Part shown: piece by piece, positions 26,701 to 34,468 of the stretch
How positions within the stretch are numbered: position 1 is the first letter of the stretch
How the letters are laid out: every line of letters begins with the position of its first letter
Origin: Microthrixaceae bacterium
Lineage (GTDB): Bacteria; Actinomycetota; Acidimicrobiia; Acidimicrobiales; DATDAH01
Reading direction: 5' to 3'
Assembly (NCBI GenBank): GCA_020637195.1
Contig: JACJWK010000003.1
Coordinates: 190,169-254,168 of the forward strand
Length of the DNA: 64,000 bases
Position numbers and translations under genes: made by a program
The notes under the pieces: model-generated
Databases searched by the model: none
What the model was told of the DNA's origin: nothing
What the model saw: the letters and a program-made list of their open reading frames with translations, nothing else

Positions 26701-27210
26701 GGCCGGGCCGTCCACGCCACCCTCCAGGTCGTCGACCTCGCCACCGGCGACGGCCTCGCCGCGCTCGCCGAGCAGCACGCCTTCGCCGAGGCCGTCCCCG
26801 AGCTGGCCGGCACGGTCGAGGCACTGGCCCGGTCGGCGCTCGCGTCGCCGTCGGTCCGCGCCGCCGTCGCCGCCGGCCGCCGGTGGCGCGAGGCCTACGT
26901 CGCCGCCCCACTGGGCGAGCGGGCGGTCGAGGGCTACGTCGACCTGCTGTACGAGGGCCCCGACGGGCTCGTCGTCGTCGACTACAAGACCGACGCGGTG
27001 CGCGACGAGGACGAGATCGACGCCAAACTCGGCGACTACCGCCTCCAGCTCGCCACCTACGCGGAGGCGCTGGCCGTCAGCACCGGCCTCGAGGTGGCCG
27101 CCGCCCGCCTGGTGTTCTGCCGCGCCGACGAGGCGGTGGAGCGTGCGGTCGACGACCTGGCCGGCGCCCGGGCCGAGGTGCGCCGGCTCCTCGGCGCCGA
27201 CGACGGCTGA
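23767..27210 (+). CDS. AddA-like UvrD helicase with C-terminal RecB nuclease
   Basis: 1147 residues. The SF1A helicase motifs occur in order: Walker A AGAGTGKT (29-36), ITFTEAAGAELRDRI, GTLHSFALRIL, Walker B LLLDEFQDTDPIQ, GDPKQSIYRFRRAD, VSIKTVHGAKGLEFP and LLYVACTRARDHL. A RecB-type nuclease follows with GRAVHATLQVVD and VVDYKTDAV (D1072, K1074). Together with the upstream subunit it forms a two-nuclease, one-motor machine of AddAB type for double-strand-break processing. The start overlaps the upstream stop by 4 bases, so expression is coupled. The closest alternative is AdnAB, in which both subunits have motor-like domains. Confidence 0.9.
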   Translation: MSTPPAPVDAAERERISRTGLRETLFVEAGAGTGKTTQLVARVTNLVLREGVPLRHIAAITFTEAAGAELRDRIRQELEVLLEDATDDRERDAIEAALADTDAAAIGTLHSFALRILGEHPLDVGLPPRVEVLDEVSSQLAFEDRWAEFLDELFDDPSAEELVLTATLLRIHIDGLPTQASLRDVAAVFSDNWDRLDPDEPDPGPLPELDLGPLRRAVDAVEALLPSCTDEQDLLFRKLTTAWLPQARAILDATDPYQQVAALRDHAAAWKGGSSGRKDRWTEVATVRTAVDQLGAAGRALLTSRIDDVLARLRVRLARFTHAEAERRRREGRLEFHDLLVLARELVRTSERARRALHERYRRLLLDEFQDTDPIQIEVATRIAAAVTDPAATPRWADVPVDPGRLFFVGDPKQSIYRFRRADIRLFLEARAAFAGGEPVALVQNFRTVGPILDWVNHVFTSVMPDEVPAAQPAYRALAAARATSDHGDHRVVLLGGERPKALRAADLRAEEAADVARAVAAIRDDPDAWPVHDDRAPDDAAAWRAAALSDVTVLLPTRTSLGQLEDALDDLAVPYRVDTGTLVYDTQEVRDALSALRAIDDPTDRVALVAALRSPLYACSDADLFTYVAARGEWTLRRPPPDRLAPDHPVVTGLAHLRALAARRWWLEPSAMLQQLFDDRQAFALGLGHRRPREVWRRLRFLVDQARQFEEAGGHGLRSFLRWADLQSRETSRVHEPLLPETDDEAVSIKTVHGAKGLEFPITVVSGLTTRAGTGRRGVTVVWDEDDLRPGIGFRKDTSTANFDRQAEYEAEMDGHERQRLLYVACTRARDHLIVCTHHHEGADCHGATLARASADLDEAIVRRLPDDLVVGVPVAAPAPADAPVDDDRPRWRSRRAALLRRTRDPRVLSATAVARLGRADEGPGAGALGDTAADGRVPDDDSLDDLLASELRDDAASDDGGRPAFARRRGRAGTAVGRAVHATLQVVDLATGDGLAALAEQHAFAEAVPELAGTVEALARSALASPSVRAAVAAGRRWREAYVAAPLGERAVEGYVDLLYEGPDGLVVVDYKTDAVRDEDEIDAKLGDYRLQLATYAEALAVSTGLEVAAARLVFCRADEAVERAVDDLAGARAEVRRLLGADDG

Positions 27211-27363
27211 CGCGCCACCCGCGGCCATCGTCCACAGCGTCGTTCACAGGTGTTGAAAAGCACCGAGATGCTCGGAGAGCGCGCGCGGCCCCCGGGGACG
27301 GCCCCGCCGTCGCGTGCCACCCTTACCCATCGACGGGCGCGACCCGCCCAGGAGGATTCCACC

Positions 27364-28311
27364 ATGGCCTGGACCGAGACCGACATCCCCGACCTGACCG
27401 GCCGCACCGCGGTCGTCACCGGCGCCAACGGCGGGTTGGGGCTCGCCACCGCGCTGGCCCTCGCCGGGGCCGGCGCCACGGTGGTGATGGCCGCCCGGGA
27501 CCAGACCAAGGCCGCGGCCGCACAGCACACCATCCGCGACGCCCACCCCGACGCCTCGCTCGAGCTCGTGCCGCTCGACCTGGGAGACCTGGCGTCGGTG
27601 CGGGAGGCGGCCCAGGCCATCCGCGACCAGCACCCCACCGTCGACATCCTGGTGAACAACGCCGGCCTGATGGCCATGCCCGAGCGCCGGACCGCGGACG
27701 GCTTCGAGATGCAGTTCGGGGTGAACCACCTGGGCCACTGGGCCCTCACCGCGCTGCTGCTCGAGCCCGTGCTGCGGGCCGACGCGGCCCGGGTGGTGAC
27801 GGTCACGAGCACCGCCCACCACATCGGCCGGCCGGTCGACCCCGACGACGTCAACCTCGAGGGGCACTACAAGCCGTGGGGCGCCTACGGCCGGGCGAAG
27901 CTGGCCAATTTCCACTTCGGCCTCGGCCTCCAGCGCGAGCTCGAGCGCGTCGGCGCCCGCGCCGCCAGCCTCATCGCCCACCCGGGCCTGTCCGACACCG
28001 ACCTCCAGGCCCACACCGTCGCCGAGGGCGGCGGCGGCGCCTCCGCGCCGTTCTTCCACGGCCTGGCCCGCCTCACCGGCATGAGCGCCCACGACGGCGC
28101 CCGGCCCCAGCTCCGGGCCGCGACGGACCCGGCCGCCGAGGGCGGCGAGTTCTACGGCCCGCTCTTCGTCAACAACGGCCCCGCCGTGCGCAAGCCGGTG
28201 CTGCGCCGCCTCGGCATGGACCGGGCCATCGCCGCCCTGTGGCAGGTCTCGGAGGAGGCCACGGGGATCCCGCTCGACGTCGCCGGCGCGCAGGCCGCCG
28301 CCGACACCTGA
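27364..28311 (+). CDS. Short-chain dehydrogenase/reductase
   Basis: 315 residues, classical SDR. VVTGANGGLGLATALALA is the cofactor-binding Tgxxx-G-x-G loop, VPLDLGDLASV is the acidic strand, NNAG follows, then catalytic Ser in VTSTAHH and Tyr-x3-Lys in YGRAK. The length and the C-terminal extension resemble retinol-dehydrogenase/protochlorophyllide-reductase-like SDRs. A strong ribosome-binding site AGGAGGA (27350-27356) lies 7 nt before ATG 27364 and rules out longer in-frame starts back to 27250. Substrate unknown. Confidence 0.92.
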   Translation: MAWTETDIPDLTGRTAVVTGANGGLGLATALALAGAGATVVMAARDQTKAAAAQHTIRDAHPDASLELVPLDLGDLASVREAAQAIRDQHPTVDILVNNAGLMAMPERRTADGFEMQFGVNHLGHWALTALLLEPVLRADAARVVTVTSTAHHIGRPVDPDDVNLEGHYKPWGAYGRAKLANFHFGLGLQRELERVGARAASLIAHPGLSDTDLQAHTVAEGGGGASAPFFHGLARLTGMSAHDGARPQLRAATDPAAEGGEFYGPLFVNNGPAVRKPVLRRLGMDRAIAALWQVSEEATGIPLDVAGAQAAADT

Positions 28312-28321
28312 GCGCCCTCAG
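28308..28321. terminator. Small hairpin formed by the stop codons of two convergent genes
   Basis: CTGAG, loop CGCC, CTCAG. The plus-strand TGA and the minus-strand TCA both lie in the stem. It is short and has no T-tract. Confidence 0.3.
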
Positions 28322-28896
28322 CCGGTCGACGCCGGCGCCCCCACGTCGGGGACGGTGAGCCGCCAGACGCCGCGGGCGGCGTCGAGGGCGTCGGGCTTGT
28401 ACTCGACGTAGAAGTCGCCGGGCCCGTCCTGCGGGTCCACCTCGAACACCACCTCGCCGGTGACCGGCGTCGCACCCACCTCGCCGGCGGGCAGCGTCGA
28501 CGAGACCGGCTCGTAGGTCGTGACGTCCGGGGACACCAGGCGCCAGTCCCGGCCCGACACGGGCTGAGGATCGTCGTCGCGGTTCTCGACCCGCACCGAC
28601 ACGGTGACCGTGCCGTCCCCGTCGTAGGAGACGGCGGTGACCGTGGTGGTGTAGCCCGACAGGCGGGCCGCGTCGCCGACCGCCCGCTCCTGGTCCTCGC
28701 GGTACTGGTTGGCCCGGTCGGGGAAGAGCTCGCCGGGGTTGGGCGACCCGCCGCCCCCCGGGCCGCCGCCGCACGCGGCGAGCCACAGCACCGCCGCGAC
28801 CGCCAGGCACCGGCCACCCGCGGATGTCTCCGCCCGCCACGGCGACAGTCTGCCCGCGGAGCAGCCCTCCGGCGCCCGGGCCTGCGGCGCCGTCAC
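28318..28896 (-). CDS. Predicted lipoprotein of unknown function
   Basis: About 192 residues. A hydrophobic stretch CLAVAAVLWLAAC ends in a lipobox (L-A-A-C) followed by Gly-rich sequence, indicating a lipid-anchored exported protein. The mature part contains beta-rich segments (TVTAVSYDGDGTVTVSVRVENRDD and WRLVSPDV...YEPVSSTLPAGEVG) reminiscent of a DUF4352-like immunoglobulin-type fold. That comparison is tentative. The start is uncertain: GTG 28896 leaves a long, atypical n-region of about 30 residues. The promoter region is shared with the RecQ-like gene going the other way. Confidence 0.62.
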   Translation of the reverse strand: MTAPQARAPEGCSAGRLSPWRAETSAGGRCLAVAAVLWLAACGGGPGGGGSPNPGELFPDRANQYREDQERAVGDAARLSGYTTTVTAVSYDGDGTVTVSVRVENRDDDPQPVSGRDWRLVSPDVTTYEPVSSTLPAGEVGATPVTGEVVFEVDPQDGPGDFYVEYKPDALDAARGVWRLTVPDVGAPASTG

Positions 28897-28938
28897 ACCC
28901 CGGCGTACGGTTGGGCCACGCCCCGACCGCACCCGCCG

Positions 28939-31164
28939 GTGCCCTCCCGCCGCAACCGCCCGCCCCGCCACCGCCCTCCCCACCCACGACCTCCCCGCAT
29001 CCGCCCACCGAACGAGGGCCGCCATGAGCGCCGCCACCCCGTCCCGCCCCACCCACCCACCGCCACCGCCGACGGCGCGGGCACCGCCGCCCGAGCCGCC
29101 GAGCTGCTCCACCGCCTCGCCGGGCCCGCCGCCGAGTTCCACCCCGGCCAGCTCGAGGCCATCGAGTCGCTCGTCGACCACCGCCGACGGGTCCTCGTCG
29201 TCCAGCGCACCGGCTGGGGCAAGAGCGCCGTGTACTTCCTGGCCACCCGGCTCCTCCGCGACCAGGGCGGCGGCCCCACCCTGCTCGTCTCGCCCCTGCT
29301 CGCGCTGATGCGCAACCAGATCGAGGCCGCCGAGCGCATCGGCCTGCGGGCGGCCTCGCTCAACTCGTCCAACACCGACGAGTGGGACGTCGTCGAGCAG
29401 GAGATCCTCGACGACGGCGTCGACGTGCTGCTCATCTCCCCCGAGCGCCTCAACAACCCACGCTTCCGCGCCAACGTGCTGCCCCACCTGGTGGGCACCG
29501 TGGGCCTGCTGGTCATCGACGAGGTCCACTGCATCAGCGACTGGGGGCACGACTTCCGGCCCGACTACCGCCGCCTGGCCCGCGTGCTCGACCGGCTGCC
29601 CCGGGGCGTGCCCGTGCTCGGCTGCACGGCCACCGCCAACGACCGGGTGGTGGCCGACGTCGAGGAGCAGCTCGGTGAGGGCGCCGTCGAGATCCGCGGC
29701 CCCCTCGACCGCGCCAGCCTCGAGCTGGACGTGCTCGACCTGCCGGGCCAGGCCGACCGCCTGGCCTGGCTGGCCACCGAGCTGCCCCGCCTGGAGGGCA
29801 CCGGCATCGTCTACTGCCTCACCATCGCCGACGCCGGCCGGGTGGCCGCCTGGCTGCGCAGCCGGGGGCTGGCGGTCCTGTCGTACACGGGGGCCACCGA
29901 GCCCGGCGAGCGGCTCGTCGCCGAGGACGCCCTGCGCCGCAACGAGGTGAAGGCCCTGGTGGCCACCTCGGCGCTGGGCATGGGCTACGACAAGCCCGAC
30001 CTCGGCTTCGTCGTCCACTTCCAGGGCCCGGGGTCGCCCATCGCCTACTACCAGCAGGTCGGCCGGGCCGGCCGCGCGCTCGAGCGGGCCCGGGTGGTGC
30101 TGCTGCGCGGCCACGAGGACCGCGACATCCAGGACCACTTCATCCGCACCGCCTTCCCGCCCCGCGAGCAGGCCGAGCAGGTCATCGGCCTCCTCGAGGC
30201 CGCCGGCGGCCCGGTCAAGATCACCGAGATCGAGGCCGAGGTGAACGTGCGCCGCTCCCGGCTCGAGGCCATGCTCAAGATCCTCGACGCCGAGGGGGCC
30301 GTCGAGCGGGTCGGCTCGGCGTGGCAGCGCACCCTCGCTCCGTGGGCCTACGACGACGAGCGGGTCGAGCGGGTCACCGCGGCCCGACGGGCCGAGCAGG
30401 AGGCCATGGCCGCCTACGGCACCGAGGGCACGTGCCTCATGCGCTTCCTGCGCGCCCAGCTCGACGACGACGCCGGGGCGGCCACCGACTGCGGGCGGTG
30501 CTCGACGTGTCGGGCACGGGCCGACGGACCGCCGCCACCGCCGGCCCTCGACCCCGACCTGGTCGAGGCCGCCCGCGCGTTCCTCCGGGGCTCGCCGCTG
30601 GCGATCGAGCCCCGGCGCCAGTGGCCCCGCGACGTCCCGCAGGCCCGCGGCAACATCGCCAAGGAGCTGCGCCTCGAGGACGGTCGGGCGCTGTGCGTGC
30701 TCGGTGACGGCGGCTGGGGCGAGCGGGTGCGGGCGGCACGGGTCGCGGGTGAGGCCTACGACGACCGTCTCGTCGGCGGGGCGGTGCAGGCCATCACCTC
30801 CACGTGGCGCCCCGAACCCGCACCGGCGTGGGTCACGGTCGTCCCCGGCGACGGGGCCGCCGCCGCCCACCTGGTGGACTACGCCGCCCGCCTGGCCGAG
30901 GCCCTCGGGCTGGCCTTCGTCCCCGCCCTCGAGCGCACCCGCGCCATCCAGCCCCAGCAGCGCCTCCACAACAGCGCCCAGCAGGTGGCCAACCTGTGGG
31001 GGGCGTTCCGCGCCGGCGACGCGGTGCCCGACGGCCCGGTGCTGCTCGTCGACGACCTGGTCGACTCACGCTGGACCCTCACGGTCGCGGGCGCCGCGCT
31101 CCGAGAGGCGGGCGCGGGGCCCGTCCACCCCTTCGCCCTGGCCAAGTCGGGTGGCGACACGTGA
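28939..31164 (+). CDS. RecQ-family helicase with C-terminal phosphoribosyltransferase-like domain
   Basis: 741 residues. Motif I TGWGKS (Lys near 95), LLVSPLLALMRNQ, motif II DEVHCISDWGHDFRPDY, GCTATAN, ATSALGMGYDKPD and QVGRAGR are RecQ hallmarks. A cysteine set (TC...CGRCSTC) suggests the RecQ zinc module. Residues ~580-741 hold a PRTase-like domain with VLLVDDLVDSRWTLT near 701, the ribose-phosphate loop pattern. This fusion is, from memory, known in other actinobacteria. The first ~40 residues are Pro/Arg/His-rich and unlike any family member. The only good ATG (29024) is in another frame, so the 5' end is doubtful. Followed by a DprA-like gene. Confidence 0.83.
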   Translation: MPSRRNRPPRHRPPHPRPPRIRPPNEGRHERRHPVPPHPPTATADGAGTAARAAELLHRLAGPAAEFHPGQLEAIESLVDHRRRVLVVQRTGWGKSAVYFLATRLLRDQGGGPTLLVSPLLALMRNQIEAAERIGLRAASLNSSNTDEWDVVEQEILDDGVDVLLISPERLNNPRFRANVLPHLVGTVGLLVIDEVHCISDWGHDFRPDYRRLARVLDRLPRGVPVLGCTATANDRVVADVEEQLGEGAVEIRGPLDRASLELDVLDLPGQADRLAWLATELPRLEGTGIVYCLTIADAGRVAAWLRSRGLAVLSYTGATEPGERLVAEDALRRNEVKALVATSALGMGYDKPDLGFVVHFQGPGSPIAYYQQVGRAGRALERARVVLLRGHEDRDIQDHFIRTAFPPREQAEQVIGLLEAAGGPVKITEIEAEVNVRRSRLEAMLKILDAEGAVERVGSAWQRTLAPWAYDDERVERVTAARRAEQEAMAAYGTEGTCLMRFLRAQLDDDAGAATDCGRCSTCRARADGPPPPPALDPDLVEAARAFLRGSPLAIEPRRQWPRDVPQARGNIAKELRLEDGRALCVLGDGGWGERVRAARVAGEAYDDRLVGGAVQAITSTWRPEPAPAWVTVVPGDGAAAAHLVDYAARLAEALGLAFVPALERTRAIQPQQRLHNSAQQVANLWGAFRAGDAVPDGPVLLVDDLVDSRWTLTVAGAALREAGAGPVHPFALAKSGGDT

Positions 31165-31186
31165 CCCCGGTCGCCGGCCCGCGCTC

Positions 31187-31999
31187 GTGAGCCGCCTCGA
31201 CGACGCCACGCTGGCCACCCTGCTGCTCACCAGCCGGCTCGGGGGCGGGGGGCCGCCACCGCTGAAGGCGCGCGAGTTCTGGGCCCTCGTCGCCCAGGTG
31301 GGCGGCGACCCGGCCGGCCTGCTCGCCGCGGTGCCACCGGGGGCGGCCGACCCCGACCGGGTGCAGGCCCTGCTCGACCGCGCCACCGCGTTCGCCTTCG
31401 CCCTCGAGGACCTCGAGCGGTCGGGGCTCACCGTGGTCTCGGCGTTCGACCCCCGGTACCCCGCCGCCCTGCGCGAGCGCCTGGGCCACCAGGCACCGCC
31501 GGTGCTGCACGCCGCCGGGCCCACGGCACTGCTGGCTCAGCCCGCGGTCGCCTTCGTCGCCGAGGCCGACACCGACCCGACCGACGCGGCCCGCGCCATC
31601 GCCCGGGACCGGGCGGTGGCGGCGGTGCGGGGCGGCGCCGCCGTGCTCACCGGGGGCACCGCCGGCGGCGTGGACGCCACGGTCACCGACGTGGCCGGCG
31701 AGGCCGACGGCACCGTGATCGGCCTGCTGGCCGACGCCCTCACCCCCCGGCTGCGCCACCCCGAGGTGCGCCGGGCCATCCACGCCGGGCGCCTCTGCCT
31801 GGCCACCCCGTACCCACCGTCGGCACCGTGGTCGCCGGCGGCCGAGCGCGGTCGCCTGCTCGTCACCACCGCGCTCGCCGAGCGCACCGTCGCCCTCGAC
31901 CCCCGAGCGAGAAGCGCGCTCGACACCGCCCTCGCCGATGCCGAGGCACGGGGCTGGCCGGTCGAGCGGGTCCGCAGCGACGCCGCAACCGACCGCTGA
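31187..31999 (+). CDS. Divergent DprA/SMF-like protein
   Basis: 270 residues. The N-terminal part (helical, with FDPRYPAALRERLGHQAPPVLHAAG) matches the region before the Rossmann fold in DprA/Smf proteins. The middle has AVLTGGTAGGVDATVTDVAGEADGTVIGLL, equivalent to the SG-x-A-x-GID segment. The usual RNR(I/L) motif is replaced by ERGRLLVTTALAERTVALD, so DNA-binding residues may differ. It starts 22 bp after the RecQ-PRTase gene and is probably co-transcribed. DprA loads RecA on single-stranded DNA during transformation. Whether this divergent form does so is unknown. Confidence 0.72.
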   Translation: MSRLDDATLATLLLTSRLGGGGPPPLKAREFWALVAQVGGDPAGLLAAVPPGAADPDRVQALLDRATAFAFALEDLERSGLTVVSAFDPRYPAALRERLGHQAPPVLHAAGPTALLAQPAVAFVAEADTDPTDAARAIARDRAVAAVRGGAAVLTGGTAGGVDATVTDVAGEADGTVIGLLADALTPRLRHPEVRRAIHAGRLCLATPYPPSAPWSPAAERGRLLVTTALAERTVALDPRARSALDTALADAEARGWPVERVRSDAATDR

Positions 32000-32023
32000 C
32001 CCCGGCCGTGGGCGCCGGTCCGA

Positions 32024-32059
32024 CGCGCCCGGATCGGGCGCGCCCCGATCGAGCGGGGC
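32024..32059. terminator. Two adjacent hairpins between convergent genes
   Basis: CGCGCCCG-GAT-CGGGCGCG (32024-32042) is followed at once by GCCCCG-ATCGAG-CGGGGC (32042-32059). They lie between the DprA-like and thiolase stops and could terminate both transcripts. No T-tract. Confidence 0.5.
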
Positions 32060-32068
32060 GCACCGCGC

Positions 32069-33292
32069 TCAGACGCGCTCGATGATGATCGACGGCGCCA
32101 TACCGCCGCCGGCGCACATCGTGACCAGGCCGACCTGCTGATCGCGTCGCTCGAGCTCGTCGAGCACGGTCCCGATGAGGATGGCGCCGGTGGCCCCGAT
32201 GGGATGGCCCAGGGCGATGGCACCCCCGTTCACGTTCACCTTGTCGCGGTCGACGTCGAGGTCGCGCTGGAACTTCTCGGCCACCACCGCGAACGCCTCG
32301 TTCACCTCGATCAGGTCGATGTCGTCGAGGGTCATCCCCGCCCGTGCGAGCACCTTGCGGGTGGAGGGCACCGGGGCGTTGAGCATGAGGGTGGGGTCGT
32401 CGCCCATGTTGGCGGTGGCCACCACCCGGGCCCGCGGGGTGAGGCCGTGGGCCGCGGCGTACTCCCCGCCGGCGATGAGCAGCGCCGCGGCACCGTCCAC
32501 CACGCCCGACGAGTTGCCGGCGTGGTGGACGTGGCCGATGTCGAGGTCGGGGTACTTCTGGTTGATGAGCTCGCGGAACGTCAGGCTGTCCTCGGTGTGG
32601 CGGTAGTCGGCCACGGCCGGGAAGCTCGGCGGGAGCTGGGCGAGGGACTCGACCGTGGTCTGGGGCCGGGGGAACTCCTCGTGGTCGAGGGCGACGGTGC
32701 CGTCGAGGTTCCTCACCGGGACGAGGCTCCGGTCGAAGCGGCCCTCGGCGATGGCCACGGCGGCCCGGCGCTGGGACTCGGCGGCCAGCGCGTCGAGCGC
32801 GTCGCGGCCGATGCCCTCCTGGCTGGCGATGGCGTCGGCGCACACCCCCTGGTGGGACTGCGGGTGGAGGGCCTGGAGGTGCGGGTTGTTGGCCCCCATG
32901 GGCAGCAGGCCCTTCTTGGGCAGCGACATCATCTCGGTGCCGCCGGTGACCACCAGGTCCTCCATGCCGGCCATGACGGCGTGGGCGCCGTAGTTGGCGC
33001 TGGTGATGCCCGACCCGCAGAAGCGGTCGAGGGTGGCGCCGCTGGCGGTGACGTCGTAGCCGGCGTCGAGCGCGGCCATGCGCCCGAGGTCGCCCGACTG
33101 CTCGCACACCTGCGAGCTCGTGCCCCAGATCACGTCGTCGACGTCGGCGGTGTCGAACCCGTTGCGCTCGACGAGGGCCTCGAGCACGGTGCGGGCCAGG
33201 TGCTGCGGGTGCAGGTGGGCCAGCGAGCCCTTCCCCTGCTTGCCGATCCCCCGCGGGGTGCGGCAAGCGTCGATGATCAGTGCCTCGGCCAC
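32069..33292 (-). CDS. Acetyl-CoA C-acyltransferase (thiolase)
   Basis: 407 residues, full-length thiolase. The acylated cysteine lies in DRFCGSGITSANYGAHAVMAG, NEAFAVV carries the pantetheine-site residues, GHPIGATG holds the catalytic His, and CAGGGMAPSIIIERV carries the second Cys at the C-terminus. It cleaves 3-ketoacyl-CoA or condenses acetyl-CoA units. GTG 33292 is chosen because GAGGGAACGAC precedes it. A longer in-frame extension has no family similarity. With the 3-hydroxyacyl-CoA dehydrogenase at 4184 and the acyl-CoA ligase at 53652 it points to fatty-acid or steroid-side-chain breakdown. Confidence 0.93.
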   Translation of the reverse strand: MAEALIIDACRTPRGIGKQGKGSLAHLHPQHLARTVLEALVERNGFDTADVDDVIWGTSSQVCEQSGDLGRMAALDAGYDVTASGATLDRFCGSGITSANYGAHAVMAGMEDLVVTGGTEMMSLPKKGLLPMGANNPHLQALHPQSHQGVCADAIASQEGIGRDALDALAAESQRRAAVAIAEGRFDRSLVPVRNLDGTVALDHEEFPRPQTTVESLAQLPPSFPAVADYRHTEDSLTFRELINQKYPDLDIGHVHHAGNSSGVVDGAAALLIAGGEYAAAHGLTPRARVVATANMGDDPTLMLNAPVPSTRKVLARAGMTLDDIDLIEVNEAFAVVAEKFQRDLDVDRDKVNVNGGAIALGHPIGATGAILIGTVLDELERRDQQVGLVTMCAGGGMAPSIIIERV

Positions 33293-33422
33293 GTCGTTCC
33301 CTCGTTCCGTCGTCCCCTGGACCGCGTCGATCGCCGCCCGGCCACGGACGCTACGCCGGACGGGCCGCGCCCCCCAACGTCGGCCCGCCCGACACCGGCC
33401 CCCACCGGCGCAGCCGGGTCGG

Positions 33423-34097
33423 TCACCGCGTCGCGGGCGGCGGCGTGCCCCACGTGTCGACGTAGGTGACCTCCTCGACCGGGCGACGGGCGGCCGGCCG
33501 GAAGTCGGTGCCGACGGTGTGGGCGACCGAGAACAGGGCGACCTGGGTGACGGTGTCCGGGATGCCGAGGACGTCCGCGACCTCACGCTCGGAGAACAGG
33601 TGCAACGTGGTCCACACCGAGCCGAGCCCACGGGACCGCAGAGCCAGCAGGAAGCTCCACGCCGCCGGGAGGATCGACCCGTACGCCGACGCGACCGCGC
33701 CGTTGGGCGCGCCGTCGTAGCGGCCCTCGATGCACGGGATCACCAGCACGGGGACGCGGTGGAGCACCTCGGTGAAGGCGAGGGCCCCCTCGTAGACGCG
33801 CCGGGTCCGGTCGTCGGTCGCGTCCCGGGCGGCGCGGGTCAGGTAGCCGACGCCGTTCTCGGCGTACCGCCGGGCGATCTCGGCCTTCTTGGCCGGGTCG
33901 GTCACCACCATCCACCGCCAGTCCTGGCGGTTGCTTCCCGTCGGGGCCTGCACGGCGATCCGCAGGCAGTCGAGCACCACGTCGAGGTCCACCGGCCGGT
34001 CGAGGTCGAGGCGGCGCCGAACGCTGCGGGTCGTGCTCAGCAGCCGGTCGGTCTCGGCCAGGTCGAACGGCGGGTCGTCGGGCACGGCGGCCATCAT
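33423..34097 (-). CDS. Nitroreductase family protein
   Basis: 224 residues. The FMN-binding N-terminus reads TTRSVRRRLDLDRPVD, then RIAVQAPTGSNRQDWRWMVV, which is the family's APTGxNxQ(P)W motif. A later GLGSVWTTLHLFSEREVADVLGIPD matches the C-terminal G-x-G-S block. Such proteins reduce nitro compounds, quinones or similar acceptors with NAD(P)H via FMN. Two ATG codons in tandem (34097, 34094) mark the start. It lies upstream of the thiolase gene on the same strand with a 130-bp gap. Confidence 0.88.
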   Translation of the reverse strand: MMAAVPDDPPFDLAETDRLLSTTRSVRRRLDLDRPVDLDVVLDCLRIAVQAPTGSNRQDWRWMVVTDPAKKAEIARRYAENGVGYLTRAARDATDDRTRRVYEGALAFTEVLHRVPVLVIPCIEGRYDGAPNGAVASAYGSILPAAWSFLLALRSRGLGSVWTTLHLFSEREVADVLGIPDTVTQVALFSVAHTVGTDFRPAARRPVEEVTYVDTWGTPPPATR

Positions 34098-34468
34098 GCC
34101 CGCCGAGCCCCGGCGGTGCCGCGGGTCAGCGCGCGCCGAGGCGGGCCGGGCCGCGGAGTCGCCCACCGACGCTCGGGTGCGAACCGTCCCCGATCGCGGC
34201 CCGATTCCGGCTTCGAGCCCGACGACGCCCCGGGTGCCGGACGCCTTCCTCGACCGCTACGCCGGCTGACGGGATGACGGGCCGCGGCCCTCGTCGGGCG
34301 CGCCCTCACGGGCGCACCACGGGGACGGGGCTGTCCAGCGGGCGGCATGGCCCACGTGGTCGCCCGCGGGCACCGGAGCCGGGGCCGGTCGCGCCGAGGC
34401 GCCGCTGAACCCCGGCCTCGGCCCACGGCCGGCACGCGACGGACCGTGGGATCGGGCAGGCTCGGGGG
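34098..34468. other. 371-bp intergenic region without a recognised gene
   Basis: Between the divergent nitroreductase and PLP-decarboxylase genes. Only short open frames are present and none has a recognisable domain. The one clear element is the CAGGCT box at 34457-34462 just before the decarboxylase start. Otherwise nothing is seen. Confidence 0.5.
34457..34462 (+). promoter_or_regulatory. -10-like box of a probable leaderless promoter
   Basis: CAGGCT (xAnnnT pattern) ends 6 nt before the ATG at 34469. Confidence 0.35.

Noticed and set aside
27211..27363. DnaA boxes / replication origin (TCGTCCACA and TTCACAGG near 27227-27249)
   Set aside because: Only one near-match to TTATCCACA, no cluster of boxes, and no dnaA, dnaN or recF nearby.
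21181..28358. Giant plus-strand open frames of over 2000 codons alongside the AddAB-like genes
   Set aside because: They are Arg/Pro/Ala-rich shadows of the real frame, lack domains and run straight through two well-defined genes.
29024..29308. Proline-rich protein starting at ATG 29024
   Set aside because: It is out of frame with the helicase and has no recognisable domain. The ATG is discussed as a possible true helicase start displaced by a frameshift.
34098..34269. Remnant gene ending in PDAFLDRYAG
   Set aside because: Only about ten sensible-looking residues, with no start and no longer similarity I can recognise.
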